NCBI GenBank assembly: GCA_947044405.1
Contig: CAMRHE010000021.1
Coordinates: 5,440,501-5,504,500, forward strand
DNA: 64,000 nucleotides
Direction of reading: 5' to 3'
Source: Leptodactylus fallax
Taxonomy: Eukaryota; Chordata; Amphibia; Anura; Leptodactylidae
Positions 1-10,784 of this stretch are shown here, piece by piece; within the stretch, counting starts at the first letter, position 1, and each line of letters opens with the position of its first letter. A program made the position numbers and the translations under genes. The notes under the pieces were generated by a model that saw only the letters and a list, made by a program, of their open reading frames with translations, was not told where the DNA came from and searched no databases.

Positions 1-44
1 AACAAAAAAAGCTGCTTTTCCAGAACATGAGGCCTTAACTTAAA
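1..44. repeat. Right arm of a fold-back repeat, cut by the window edge
   Basis: The first bases match the right arm of the fold-back family seen complete at 10785-10998, 25316-25541 and 28523-28745: a run of A, then GCTGCTTTTCC, then ATGAGGCCTTA. The left arm lies outside the window. Confidence 0.6.
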
Positions 45-839
45 GCTATATTCACAACAGTTGTACCTCGGTTGTATGAATATAGCCTTAGGTTTTATTC
101 ACATGACCGTTGCGTTTTTGATGGATCTAACGGCATACATACGTTTTGCTTCCATTTCGTTTTTCAATTTTTGTTGAGTGTCATCCGTTTTGCATCTGTT
201 TTGACAAATCCACCCCATACACAAAACTTTTTTTCCCGCTCTGAGCACAACTGTGTGTAACAGACCATAGGGCTCTCAGAAATAATTTCTAAATAAACTG
301 TGGAACTAGAGCAAACATATGTATTAATTTAGTTTTGGAAAATACCAGTAACCCTCCTTATCTTTGAGACCTCAGGGTCAGCTGATTTTATAAGAAGCTT
401 CGGCACCAAGGCACCTGAGTTCAAGTCTTCTTGAGCTCTTGTATTTAAACTCCTTTCTATATGGGGAAGGTATGAAATTGTCATAAATCAATCTACAAAT
501 ATTCAGACAAAATGGATACACATTAGCCTAAATGAGCTCACAAGGATTCAGATGAGAAACAAGGTGTATAAACTCATATTTCCTCCTCAAGGTATAAACC
601 ATAATCCTGATCATTATTACATCATTTTGTTGTCAGATGGCAAATTAGATTCAAGCTTTCTTAAATTTCATCTTTTAAGTTGTCTAGTTTTGCTCAAAAT
701 TTAAACATCTTGTAGGGTTGGTCTTCTATCTGGGCCTGAGGCTTGTTCTTCACTTGTGTGTAAGGAACCCATCAGAGTGCCACAAACCAGTGATCACTCC
801 GTGTACAGATCTGATTACCAACCACTAATAGGAATTAGA
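45..839. other. Non-coding stretch before the first Tc1 element
   Basis: No gene is supported. At about 83-110 a segment reading TAGCCTTAGG followed by TTATTCACATGA matches the left arm of the fold-back repeat at 29077-29265, so a decayed copy probably starts here. I see nothing else up to the TA at 840. Confidence 0.5.
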
Positions 840-841
840 TA

Positions 842-1048
842 CAGTCATATGAAAAAGTTTGGGCACCCCTATTAATTTTAATCATTTTTAGTTCTAAATA
901 TTTGGGTGTTTACAACAGCAATTTGATATATCTAATAACTGATGGACACAGTAATATTTCAGGATTGAAATGAGGTTTATTGTACTAACAGAAAATGTGC
1001 AATATGCATTAAACCAAAATTTGACCGGTGCAAAAATTTGGGTACCCT
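842..1048. repeat. A1 left inverted repeat (IR/DR)
   Basis: Inverted partner of 2293-2503. The outer motif is near 870 and the inner motif GGGTACCC is at 1040-1047. Compared with A2 it lacks a few bases in the GCAATTTGATA region. Confidence 0.85.
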
Positions 1049-1233
1049 TATCATTTTATTGATTTGAATACTCCTAACTACTTTTTACTGACTTACTGAA
1101 GCACAAAATTGGTTTTGTAACCTCACTGAGCTTTGAACTTCATAGCCAGGTGTATCCAATCATGAGAAAAGGTATTTAAGGTGGCCAATTGCAAGTTGTT
1201 CTCCTATTTGAATCTCCTCTGAAGAGTGGCATC

Positions 1234-2275
1234 ATGGGCTCCTCAAAACAACTCTCAAATGATCTGAAAACAAAGATTGTTCAACATAGTTGTTCAGGGG
1301 AAGGATACAAAAAGTTGTCTCAGAGATTTAACCTGTCGGTTTCCACTGTGAGGAACATAGTAAGGAAATGGAAGACCACAGGGACAGTTCTTGTTAAGCC
1401 CAGGAGTGGCAGGCCAAGAAAAATATCAGAAAGGCAGAGAAGAAGAATGGTGAGAACAGTCAAGGACAATCCACAGACCACCTCCAAAGAGCTGCAGCAT
1501 CATCTTGCTGCAGATGGTGTCACTGTGCATCGGTCAACAATACAGCACACTTTGCACAAGGAGAAGCTGTATGGGAGAGTGATGCGAAAGAAGCCGTTTC
1601 TGAAAGCACGCCACAAACAGAGTCGCCTGAGGTATGCAAAAGCACATTTGGACAAGCCAGCTTCATTTTGGAAGAAGGTCCTGTGGACTGATGAAACAAA
1701 GATTGAGTTGTTTGGTCATACAAAAAGGCGTTATGCATGGCGTCAAAAAAACACAGCATTCCAAGAAAAACACAGCATTCCAAGAAAAACACTTGCTACC
1801 CACTGTAAAATTTGGTGGAGGTTCCATCATGCTTTGGGGCTGTGTGGCCAATGCCGGCACCGGGAATCTTGTTAAAGTTGAGGGTCGCATGGATTCAACT
1901 CAGTATCAGCAGATTCTTGAGAATAATGTACAAGAATCAGTGACGAATTTGAAGTTACGCCGGGGATGGATATTTCAGCAAGACAATGATCCAAAACACA
2001 GCTCTAAATCTACTCAGGCATTCATGCAGAGGAACAATTACAATGTTCTGGAATGGCCATCCCAGTCCCCAGACCTGAATATCATTGAACATCTGTGGGA
2101 TAATTTGAAGCGGGCTGTCCATGCTCGGCGACCATCAAACTTAACTGAACTGGAATTGTTTTGTAAAGAGGAATGGTCAAAAATACCTTCATCCAGGATC
2201 CAGGAACTGATTAAAAGCTACAGGAAGCGACTAGAGGCTGTTATTTTTGCAAAAGGAGGATCTACTAAATATTAA
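1234..2275 (+). pseudogene. Tc1 transposase of A1, frameshifted by a 19-bp tandem duplication
   Basis: The product would cut and paste the element at TA sites. The chosen start is the ATG at 1234 (MGSSKQ). The open frame continues upstream to 1189, but only from a TTG codon. The N-terminal half has a paired-like double helix-turn-helix with a GRPRK linker near residues 62-66. The DDE core follows: DETKIELFG, then DNDPKH, then DLNIIEHLW, with 34 residues between the second D and the E (DD34E). The reading frame ends early at 1875 because a 19-bp unit is tandemly repeated at 1751-1788; the rest, through GGSTKY and TAA at 2273-2275, is in the +1 frame. Without the duplication the length would be 340 codons, the family norm. 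No other stop interrupts it. Confidence 0.93.
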
Positions 2276-2292
2276 TGTCACTTTTCTGTTGA

Positions 2293-2503
2293 GGTGCCCA
2301 TACTTTTGCACCGGTCAAATTTTGGTTTAATGCATATTGCACATTTTCTGTTAGTACAATAAACCTCATTTCAATCCTGAAATATTACTGTGTCCATCAG
2401 TTATTAGATATATCAAATTGAAATGGCTGTTGCAAACACCCAAATATTTAGAACTAAAAATGATTAAGATTAATAGGGGTGCCCAAACTTTTTCATATGA
2501 CTG
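2293..2503. repeat. A1 right inverted repeat (IR/DR)
   Basis: Inverse of the left end of the element. The inner motif GGTGCCC is at 2293-2299 and the outer end CATATGACTG at 2494-2503. Confidence 0.85.
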
Positions 2504-2505
2504 TA

Positions 2506-4375
2506 AGTGAACTATCAGAAAAAAAATTAACCTCATTGAAGTCACTAGTAAAAAAAAAAATAGAGATATTCCTAAGATCTGGGAACCTTGGGATAGTTTT
2601 CTATACTCCCAAGCGCAATATTACTAGGATGGGTGGGGCTAGGAAGAATTAATCAAGTGAAAAAAATCCAAAGCATCAATGTTCTTGTTCTACAGGGTGA
2701 GTCAATGAACTGCCTTCAATGCTGCCTCTGTGGACACAATCAAAGAGTCTTTAGCTGTTATCAGACACTTCCATCAGCTGCAAAAGTGGCAGGTTTCCAA
2801 TAATGCTGATACCCTTCTCCCCCAGGGTGAGGTCAGCGATTGCTAGAATGGACACTGTCACTGCACTACACACATCTTGTTAGTTGACACTATATTAGCA
2901 AGTGGCTTCAGCCTGATCTGTGACCTTGACACTGACCGGCAGACAGCCCTAAAGATCAGGGAAGCCTGAAATCAATGAGAGACCAGAGCAGCATCCGGGT
3001 GACATTGTTGCATCCAATCTGACTCTGGTTGCAGCCTATAAATATACTGTAAGGTGAGAAATTAGTGCTCCCTGTAAGGAAAGTGAAGCTAACATGAAGG
3101 CAATGGCCCTATACAAAGTATAGGGCCATTGTTTAAGGAAGTTTGATGTTTAAAGAAGTTATAAAAGATTATGAAGGAAGTTTTTTTTTTCCAGAAACAG
3201 CCCCACTTTTTCCATTGGCTTGGTCTGGTATTGCTGCTAAGTCCCATTCCCTTGAATAGGGCTGAATTAAAATATTAAACTTAGCTTACTGTATAGAAAG
3301 AGAGGGGCACTGTTTCCAGAAAAGAGAATGAGACTGACTGGTGGAGCAGGGGAGTGTGAAAGACACGTACAAGAGATTTTGGGAGTTGTAGGAAGAAAAC
3401 AGAAAAATGTGACACTCCCCACCAGCCCATTACAGTTGAGCAGTGGTACTGATGGGAACAGAGAGAAAAAAAATAATATGAAAAAGGTAATTTTTTTGGA
3501 GGGTGAAAACTATGCAACGTAGCTTACAACAGCAGTTAATAGTCGTCTGGAACTTTTTATATGAATTTAATTTGTGAGAGAACCCCTTTAAATTCTGGAG
3601 GTGAACATCTCTACTGTTGTCCACACAGATAATGTGGTTATAGTATGTGTTATAAACTGGAAAAAATTGTCATAGGGATGTATTTAACTGATACAGTAAT
3701 GCCTATACTGATACACTGTAACATCTTTAGAAGAACTAGGTCTAGACAGACTTTTAGACACTAAATGTAAACAAAACATGTAGCCATTTATTGACAGTAA
3801 GCAGACATCTTGCAAATGTTGGAAATATTGAAGAAATTAAACACATAGTATACTAGGATTGCAGAAATTTTCTCTAAATGTATAATAATTAAGCTTATCT
3901 GAGATTGTCCACCTATGGAGGCAGTATAACAGGTTAGTGCAGAAAAAGGAAAGATGTTCAGAAATATGCACAGAATGGTGGCCACTGTTCTTTCCCTACT
4001 CCTTATTGCAGGTCATAGAAAGTGCAGTACCCAGCAGGGGGCGACAGTGATCACAGGAGTATCACAAAAAAATGATACAACGTTTTTAAAAAATCTTTTT
4101 CAGCTTTTGAATGCTACTGCACACTATGAGGTGAATTTACTAACCTGTCTACTCCATTTTTCTAGAGGAGAAGGTGAGCGAACACAGAGATGTGCATATT
4201 GTGTCTCTCCCTAGACAGGGGTATACACAGGATTTTCTAGAGGGAGGTGGGTTCTGGGGGGGACGTATCTCAGGGTAGGGGGGAGCATATCATGTAGGTT
4301 CTGTGGATTGTGGTGGGGGCACGTATGTGATCGGAGACCTCCATCATACATGTTATTTCCCTCTAAAGGCAGTAT
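2506..4375. other. Non-coding stretch with one short hairpin
   Basis: I see no gene, no conserved protein motif and no recognisable transposon. The short open frames have neither codon bias nor domains. The only structure is the hairpin at 3101-3131. Confidence 0.5.
3101..3131. repeat. Perfect 13-bp hairpin
   Basis: CAATGGCCCTATA (3101-3113) pairs perfectly with TATAGGGCCATTG (3119-3131) across a 5-base loop. The flanks are ordinary AT-rich DNA. No function is implied. Confidence 0.6.
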
Positions 4376-4480
4376 TGTTCCCCCAGGTCCCACACAATAT
4401 AGTCCCCCCCCCCCAAGTCCCACACTATATGGTGCCTCCAGGTCCCAAACACTAAATTGCCTCCAAGTCCCACACATTAT
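4376..4480. repeat. Degenerate tandem repeat, unit about 27 bp
   Basis: About four imperfect units each read CC(A/C)(A/G)GTCCCACAC followed by an AT-rich end such as AATATAGT. One unit contains a run of 12 C. It is a small minisatellite-like block. Confidence 0.7.
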
Positions 4481-5309
4481 GTGTATGTATGATTTTTCGT
4501 ACTTACTGCTCCCTTTTCTCCCTCCTACTCCTCTGTTACTGGTGCTAGGCTGACACACACAGAAGAGGCGGGGAGACCTAGGAGTGGTGAGCATGGAAAA
4601 TACCAGTCACTCCCAGGCATTGCCACATCCAATATCACTAATGATGGAAGCGCTGATACCAGGTTACCAGGTCACTGTCCTCCTGTATCATGATTCAGGA
4701 CAGCAGTATGGTCTGCATGGGACAGTGGGTGGAGAAGGGCAGAAACTGAGGTGGACCAGAGAAAACTGGCATGCATTATACATTACATCTACACCAGTCC
4801 ATGACTGCATTCACATTACCTTTTCGTTTTGGCATCCATTTTAAGAAATCCCTATTACTTTTATAGGCCTGGTTGTCATTGCCCAGTATTATCGCTGATA
4901 TGTGTGGATTTACCCAAAAAGTGTAAAAAGTGTCACAGGATTATTCCATTTGCTACCCATTGTCTTCACATACAAACCCCTCTTCACATGCTGCAGAAAT
5001 ATAGAATTTTTGCAGACATACGGCAGATTTTCACATCCCCAAGCATGTGTTATCTATTGTGGATTTCTATTGCATTGCATTACAAAAGGGTGAAATGCAC
5101 ATGTAACATTGCCACAGATTTCAGGAGTTAGGGTACATTTACATTTTGTGCTTTTTTGCCAGATGTGTCACCTTTGTGGAAGGGATTCTATAAAATCCTA
5201 TTTAAACAATATAGCATTAAACCACACTATTACGGGCATTCAGTGATCTTTTAAACCACAGAATTTACTATCCAAGATGTTTTTGTCATGAATTTGCTTG
5301 ACTTTATTG
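4481..5309. other. Non-coding stretch
   Basis: I can support no gene or named repeat between the tandem repeat and Tc1 element B. The sequence is AT-rich and unstructured. Confidence 0.4.
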
Positions 5310-6454
5310 TACAGTGCCTTGCGAAAGTATTCGGCCCCCTTGAACTTTTCAACCTTTTGCCACATTTCAGGCTTCAAACATAAGGATATAAAATTTTAAT
5401 TTTTTTGGTGAAGAATCAACAACAAGTGGGACACAATCGTGAAGTGGAACGAAATATATTGGATATTTTAAACTTTTGTAAAAAAATCAAAAACTGAAAA
5501 GTGGGGCGTGCCAAATTATTCGGCCCCCTTAAATTAATACTTTGTAGCGCCACCTTTTGCTGCGATTACAGCTGCAAGTCGCTTGGGGTATGTCTCTATC
5601 AGTTTTGCACATCGAGACACTGAAATTCTTGCCCATTCTTCCTTGGAAAACAGCTCGAGCTCAGTGAGGTTGGATGGAGAGCGTTTGTGAACAGCAGTTT
5701 TCAGCTCTTTCCACAGATTCTCGATTGTATTCAGGTCTGGACTTTGACTTGGCCATTCTAACACCTGGATACGTTTATTTGTGAACCATTCCATTGTAGA
5801 TTTTGCTTTATGTTTGGGATCATTGTCTTGTTGGAAGATAAATCTCCGTCCCAGTCTCAGGTCTTTTGCAGACTCCAACAGGTTTTCTTCCAGAATGGTC
5901 CTGTATTTGGCTCCATCCATCTTCCCATCAATTTTAACCATCTTCCCTGTCCCTGCTGAAGAAAAGCAGGCCCAAACCATGATGCTGCCACCACCATGTT
6001 TGACAGGGGGGATGGTGTGTTCAGGGTGATGAGCTGTGTTGCTTTTACGCCAAACATATCGTTTTGCATTGTGGCCAAAAAGTTCGATTTTGGTTTCATC
6101 TGACCAGAGAAACTTCTTCCACATGTTTGGTGTGTCTCCCAGGTGGCTTGTGGCAAACTTTAAACAAGACTTTTTATGGATATCTTTGAGAAATGGCTTT
6201 CTTCTTGCCACTCTTCCATAAAGGCCAGATTTGTGCAGTGTACGACTGATTGTTGTCCTATGGACAGACTCTCCCACCTCAGCTGTAGATCTCTGCAGTT
6301 CATTCAGAGTAATCATGGGCCTCTTGGCTGCATCTCTGATCAGTCTTCTCCTTGTTTGAGATTAAAGTTTAGTGGGACGGCCGGGTCTTGCAGTGGTCTG
6401 ATACTCCTTCCATTTCAATATGATCACTTGCACAGTGCTCCTTGGGATGTTTAA

Positions 6455-7738
6455 CCCCTTAAGGACCCGGCCATTTTTCGTTTTTGCATTTTCGTTTTTC
6501 CCTCCCCACATTCCAAGAGCCATAACGTTTTCATTTTTCAGTTCACAGAGTCACATGATGGCTTATTGTTTGCGAAACAAATTGCACTTTGTAATGTCAC
6601 TATTCAATATGCTGTGCAATGTACTGGGAAGCTGGAAAAAAATTCAGAATGAGGTGCAATTGGAGAAAAACTGCATTTGCACCAAATTCATATGGGTTTA
6701 ATTTTTACACCATTCACTGTGTGGTAAAAATGACATGTTACCTGTATTCTGTGGGTCAGTACGAACATGGCAATACCAAATTTATATAGTATTTGTAATG
6801 TTTTGATACCTTTTAAAAAATTAAAAACTTTGCTAAATAGAAAAAAAAATTTTGCGTCGCCATATTGTGTCACCTGTAACTTTTTCATATTTACATGTAT
6901 GGAGCTGGGTAAGGCGTCTTTTTATGCGGGACAACATGACGTTTTTATTGATACCACTTGGGGAAAGATCTGATGGTTTGATCACTTTTTATTCAATTTT
7001 TTATAGGAGACAAAGTGTTGAAAAAAACGCTATTTGGCCATTTTGATTTTTTTTCCCCGCTACGCCGTTCACCGTATGGGATAAATATTTTAATATTTTA
7101 ATAGTTCGGGCATTTTGGAGCGCGGGGATACCTAAAGTGTTTATGCTTACTTTTGTTTATTTACTTTTATATCTGATCTAGGGAAAGGGGGGTGATTTGA
7201 ACTTTTGTTTATTTTTTTTTTACATACTTTTAAAAACTTTTTTTTTTTCTACTTTTACTTGTATGATCAGACTCCCTAGGGACCTTGAAACCTAGTGGTC
7301 TGATCGATCATACTATTCACTGCGATACTACTGTATCGCAGTGAATAGCAAAATGCCGTTACTGCTATTAGACGATGCCTCTGGCATCGTCTAATAGCTA
7401 TACTGTAATGACAGGCCTGGGAGCCTTCAATAGGCTCCCGGCTGTCATGGCAACCAAGCGCTGCCCTCCGATGACGTTCTGGAGGGCGGCGATGAGGTAA
7501 AAATGGCGGCGCCCATGGCGGCTCCGCAATTTAGACGCCACGGTTGCGTTTGACCGCGGCATCTAAAGGGTTAACAGCAGCGATCGGTGCAGGCACTGAT
7601 CGCTGCTGTTAGCTGCGGGTCCTGGCTGTATTATACAGCCGGCACCCGCGGTGTATGGAGAGCGCTCAGCTCCTGAGCGCTCTCCATACATCGTCATGTG
7701 ACTCAGGACATACTATTACGCCCTGGGTCGTTAAGGGG
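6455..7738. mobile_element. TTAA-specific non-autonomous DNA transposon inside Tc1 B
   Basis: A 1284-bp insert flanked by TTAA at 6451-6454 and 7739-7742; B reads through with a single TTAA at this point. The terminal inverted repeats are CCCCTTAAGGACCC and, inverted, CCCCTTAACGACCC (one mismatch in 14). TTAA target duplication is typical of piggyBac and Kolobok elements, and I cannot decide between them. It encodes no credible protein. The 5' two-thirds is AT-rich; the 3' third is GC-rich and built of consecutive hairpins. A diverged relative lies at 15628-16442. Confidence 0.9.
7265..7689. repeat. Chain of eight hairpins in the TTAA element
   Basis: Consecutive inverted repeats, by stem position: 7265-7272/7298-7305; 7313-7327/7334-7348 (15 bp perfect); 7364-7379/7383-7398 (16 bp perfect); 7408-7425/7433-7448 (small bulge); 7463-7469/7481-7487; 7572-7590/7593-7611 (19 bp, one mismatch); about 7615-7627/7634-7649 (bulged); 7653-7669/7673-7689 (17 bp perfect). 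The arms differ in sequence from one hairpin to the next, so this is not a simple tandem repeat. Several pairings remain perfect, so the copy is fairly young or the pairing has been kept. Confidence 0.88.
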
Positions 7739-9269
7739 TTAAAGTTTGGGAAATCTTTTTGTATCCAAATCCGGCTTTAAACTTCTCCACAACAGTATCA
7801 CGGACCTGCCTGGTGTGTTCCTTGGTCTTCATGATGCTCTCTGCGCTTTAAACAGAACCCTGAAACTATCAAAGAGCAGGTGCATTTATACGGAGACTTG
7901 ATTACACACAGGGGGATTATATTTATCATCATTAGTCATTTAGGACAACATTGGATCAGAGATCCTGACTGAACTTCTGGAGTGAGTTTGCTGCATTGAA
8001 AGTAAAGGGGCCGAATAATATTGCACGCCCCACTTTTCAGTTTTTTATTTTTTACAAAAGTTTAAAATAACCAATAAATTTCGTTCCACTTCACAATTGT
8101 GTCCCACTTGTTGATTCTTCACCAAAAAATTAAAATTTTATATCCTTATGTTTGAAGCCTGAAATGTGGCAAAAGGTTGAAAAGTTCAAGGGGGCCGAAT
8201 ACTTTTGCAAGGCACTGTATAAAGAGGTGACAGAAATATTCTTGAATGCATTTGTTTAACATGTTTTTTGGCACATTTAGTTGCAGTAGTGGCCTAGCTT
8301 TCTACTACTACATGCAAATGTAGCTTTCCCATTATAATAGCTTCCTCCACTGACAGTGTAGCATATACAGTTGTGCTAAAAAGTTTACATACCCCGGCAG
8401 ATTTTTTGTTTTTTTTGGCCTTTTTTCAGAGAATATGAATGATAACACAAAAACTTTTTCTCCACTCATGGTTAGTGGTTGGTTGAAGCCATTTATTGTC
8501 AAACTTCTGTGTTTTCTCTTTTTAAATCATAATGACCACCAAAAACATCAAAATGACCCTGTTCAAAAGTTCACATACCCCAGTTCTTAATACCGTATAT
8601 TGCCCCCTCTAACATCAATGACAGCTTGAAGTCTTTTGTGGTAGTTGTGGATGAGGCTCTTTATTTTCTCAGATGGTAAAACTGCCCATTATTCTTGGCA
8701 AAAAGTCTCCAGTTCCTGTAAATTCCTGGGCTGTCTTGCATGTACTGCGCACTTGAGATCTCCCCAGAGTGGCTCAATGATATTGAGGTCAGGAGGCTGA
8801 GATGGCCACTCCAGAACCTTCACTTTCTTCTGCTGTAGCAAATGACAGGTTGACTTGGCCTTGTGTTTTGGATCGTTGTCATGTTGGAACGTCCAAGTAC
8901 GTCCCATGCGCAGCTTCCTGGCTGATGAGTGCAAATTTGCCTCCAGTATTTGCTGATAATGTGCTGCATTTATCTTTCCTTCAACTTTGACCAAGTTTCC
9001 TGTGCCTTTGAAGCTCACACATACCCACATCATCAGTGATCCACCTCCGTGCTTTACAGTAGGAATGGTGTTCATTTCATCATAGGCCTTGTTGACACCT
9101 CTCCAAATGTAACGTTTATGGTTGTGACCAAAAAGTTCAATTTTTGTCTCATCATTCCAAGTTACCTTGTTCCAGAAGTTTTGAGGCTTGTTTCTATGCT
9201 GTTTGCGTATTGAAGGCGAGATTCTTTGTGGCATTTGCGCAGTAATGGCTTTCTTCTGGCAACTCGGCC

Positions 9270-10106
9270 ATGAGAGCCCGAGACTGTGTATCAGATACCG
9301 TGATCTGTAATACAGGGGCACCCCAGGGTACGGTTCTCACCCCTTTCCTCTTAACACTGTACACTGCAGATTTTAGGAGCAACTCATCTAGCTTCTACCT
9401 ACAGAAGTATTCTGACGACTCTGCAATAGTAGGTCTCATCACAGACGATGATGACAGGGAGTACAGAGAACTGAACCGGGATTTTGTGGACTGGTGCCAG
9501 CGGAACCACCTGAAGATTAATGCGGGGAAGACCAAGGAGATGGTGGTGGACTTCCGTAAAGGCAGATGCCCCCCTAAACCAGGGGACATCCTGGGGACGG
9601 GCATCGAGATTGTGAACACCTATAAGTACCTGGGTTTGCTCCTTAATAATAAGCTGGACTGGGCAGATCACATGGAGGTCCTGTACAGGAAGGGCCACAG
9701 CAGGCTCTACCTGCTTAGGAGGCTGAGAGCCTTTGGAATCCGGGGGGGCACTTCTTAGGACTTTCTTCAACTCGGTAGTGGCATCAGCCATCTTCTTTGG
9801 AGTGGCCTGCTGGGGGAGCAGTATATCAACCAGGGACAGAAATAAACTTGACAAGCTGATTAGAAGGGCCAGCTCTGTCCTGGGGAGCCCACTGGACCCA
9901 GTGCAGGTGGTGAGTGACAGAAGGATACTGTCCGTGGTGTGCTCCATACGGAAGAAGAAGTCCCATCCCATGCATGAGACTGTGATAGCGCTGGGCAGTA
10001 CTGTCAGTGAGAGAAGGAGCGCTATCGGAAGTCTTTCCTCCCCACCGCGGTTAGGCTGTACAACCAACACCGACCTAAGAGGAGATCAATACACACAGAG
10101 AACTGA
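9270..10106 (+). pseudogene. Reverse transcriptase C-terminal fragment of the LINE
   Basis: The fragment starts within the RT palm: NTGAPQG, then the catalytic box YSDD (F/YxDD class), then HLKINAGKTKEMVVDFRK and TYKYLGLLL, which fit the thumb region of CR1/L2/Rex1 enzymes. The first frame ends at about 9758, after a run of seven G near 9745. The protein resumes in another frame with FFNSVVAS and CWGSSI. A second shift near 10005-10015 leads to ERYRKSFLPTAVRLYNQ, a conserved C-terminus of this group, and a stop at 10104-10106. Two frameshifts and the missing 5' end make it non-functional. Confidence 0.85.
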
Positions 10107-10296
10107 AATATCTTTCTGCCTGTTAAATCCCCCCCCCCCCTCCTCTGCTACTTCCTATTTGTCTGTCTACTATCAATGTAATGCCTCTTACCTTGGAACA
10201 TTCCTGTACATTTTGTATTTGTATCTGCTTATCTTTGCTGCTGTAACACACTGAATTTCCCCATTGTGGGACTATTAAAGGACTATTATTATTATT
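9272..10296 (+). mobile_element. 5'-truncated LINE (CR1 superfamily, L2/Rex1-like) in Tc1 C
   Basis: Sequence foreign to the Tc1 element replaces transposase coding between about 9271 and 10297. It encodes the second half of a reverse transcriptase on the + strand. It ends after ATTTCCCCATTGTGGGAC in a short (ATT)n run, a tail typical of L2/CR1-type elements. About 1.0 kb of the 3' end remains, consistent with 5' truncation during target-primed insertion. I could not identify a target-site duplication. Confidence 0.85.
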
Positions 10297-10784
10297 TTCT
10301 TCAAGTGCCTCCTTATTGTGCATCTTTAAACAGACTCACCAATAGTTTTCTGAGAATCCTGTGTTTCAGCTGATGTTATGTGCAGGTTTTTCTTTGCATC
10401 CCGAACAATTTTCCTGGCAGTTGTGGCCGAAATTTTGGTTGGTCTACCTGACCATGGTTTGTTTTCTGGGCATGTTATCAGGCCAAAATCACCAGGGTAT
10501 GTGAACTTTTGAACAGGGTCATTTTGATGTTTTTGATTTAAAAAGAGAAAACACAGAAGTTTGACAATAAATGGCTTCAACCAACCACTAACTGTGAGTG
10601 GAGAAAAAGTTTTTGTGTGATCATTCATATTCTTTGAAAAAAGGCCAAAAAAAACAAAAAATCTGCCTGGGTATGTAAAATTTTTAGCACAACTGTACAA
10701 GAGCATTTTTTTTTTAATGCTGTGGTTTATTTGTTTGCTTTTTGGTGGGGGGGGGGGGTTATATGGATCAATAGCAAATCAGTT

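Larger units (their letters stand above)
842..2503 (+). mobile_element. Tc1/mariner transposon, family A copy 1 (A1)
   Basis: A 1662-bp element flanked by TA at 840-841 and 2504-2505, the Tc1 target duplication. Its ends are CAGTCATATGAAAAAG and its inverse. Long inverted repeats of about 210 bp span 842-1048 and 2293-2503. Each carries an outer and an inner copy of a GGGCACC-type motif, which is the IR/DR layout known from Sleeping Beauty-like elements. The transposase lies between them on the + strand and is broken by one frameshift. The near-identical copy A2 lies at 21709-23350 in opposite orientation. The two copies differ little, so both are probably recent. Confidence 0.95.
5534..7832 (-). 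pseudogene. Tc1 transposase of element B, split and with a nonsense codon
   Basis: The start codon is at 7830-7832 on the minus strand (MKTKEHTRQV). The first 30 codons (7832-7743) cover the first half of the DNA-binding domain and end in KKISQT. The TTAA element interrupts them, and the frame resumes at 6450. A TAA at 6362-6364, just after GRPTKL, is an in-frame nonsense codon where other members have a sense codon. The rest is open to 5534 and includes DETKIELFG, DNDPKH and DLNTIENLW (DD34E). Excluding the insertion the gene is 337 codons with stop, a full-length family member. Frames on both sides of the insertion agree, so the insertion and the stop are the only clear lesions. Confidence 0.93.
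5312..8217 (-). mobile_element. Tc1/mariner transposon, family B, split by a TTAA element
   Basis: The ends CAGTGCCTTGCGAAAG and CTTTTGCAAGGCACTG are flanked by TA at 5310-5311 and 8218-8219. Long inverted repeats span about 5312-5531 and 8003-8217, each with outer and inner CGGCCCC motifs. The span is 2906 bp. Removing the nested TTAA element and its duplicated TTAA (1288 bp) gives 1618 bp, the usual Tc1 length. The transposase is on the minus strand and is inactive. Confidence 0.95.
8587..10465 (-). pseudogene. Tc1 transposase of element C, internally deleted and interrupted
   Basis: The minus-strand remnant begins at about 10465 with the linker SGRPTKIS, so the first DNA-binding subdomain is missing. 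It runs to about 10297, is broken by the LINE, then continues from about 9271. The catalytic core is clear: DETKIELFG, DNDPKH and DLNIIEPLW, with 34 residues between the second D and the E. A TAA at 8689-8691 (after FCQE) is a nonsense codon. The natural C-terminus continues 34 codons to GGNIRY and TAA at 8587-8589. The lesions are one deletion, one insertion and at least one nonsense codon. Confidence 0.9.
8368..10695 (-). mobile_element. Tc1/mariner transposon, family C, with nested LINE
   Basis: The ends CAGTTGTGCTAAAAAGTT and, inverted, TTAGCACAACTG are flanked by TA at 8366-8367 and 10696-10697. The inverted repeats are about 8368-8583 and 10491-10695, with inner and outer CATACCCC/GGGTATG motifs. 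A LINE fragment occupies 9272-10296. The remaining 1.3 kb is shorter than a full Tc1 element because the first part of the transposase is deleted next to the right repeat, near 10470-10490. Confidence 0.92.

Noticed and set aside
1189..1233. An upstream N-terminal extension of the A1 and A2 transposase
   Set aside because: It begins only with a TTG codon. The ATG at 1234 fits the family start, and A2 has simply lost that ATG.
1520..1890. Minus-strand open frames inside Tc1 A1, and the matching + strand frame inside A2
   Set aside because: Antisense shadows of the transposase gene.
3101..3131. Hairpin considered as a microRNA precursor
   Set aside because: A 13-bp stem with a 5-base loop is far too short for a precursor of about 60 bases or more.
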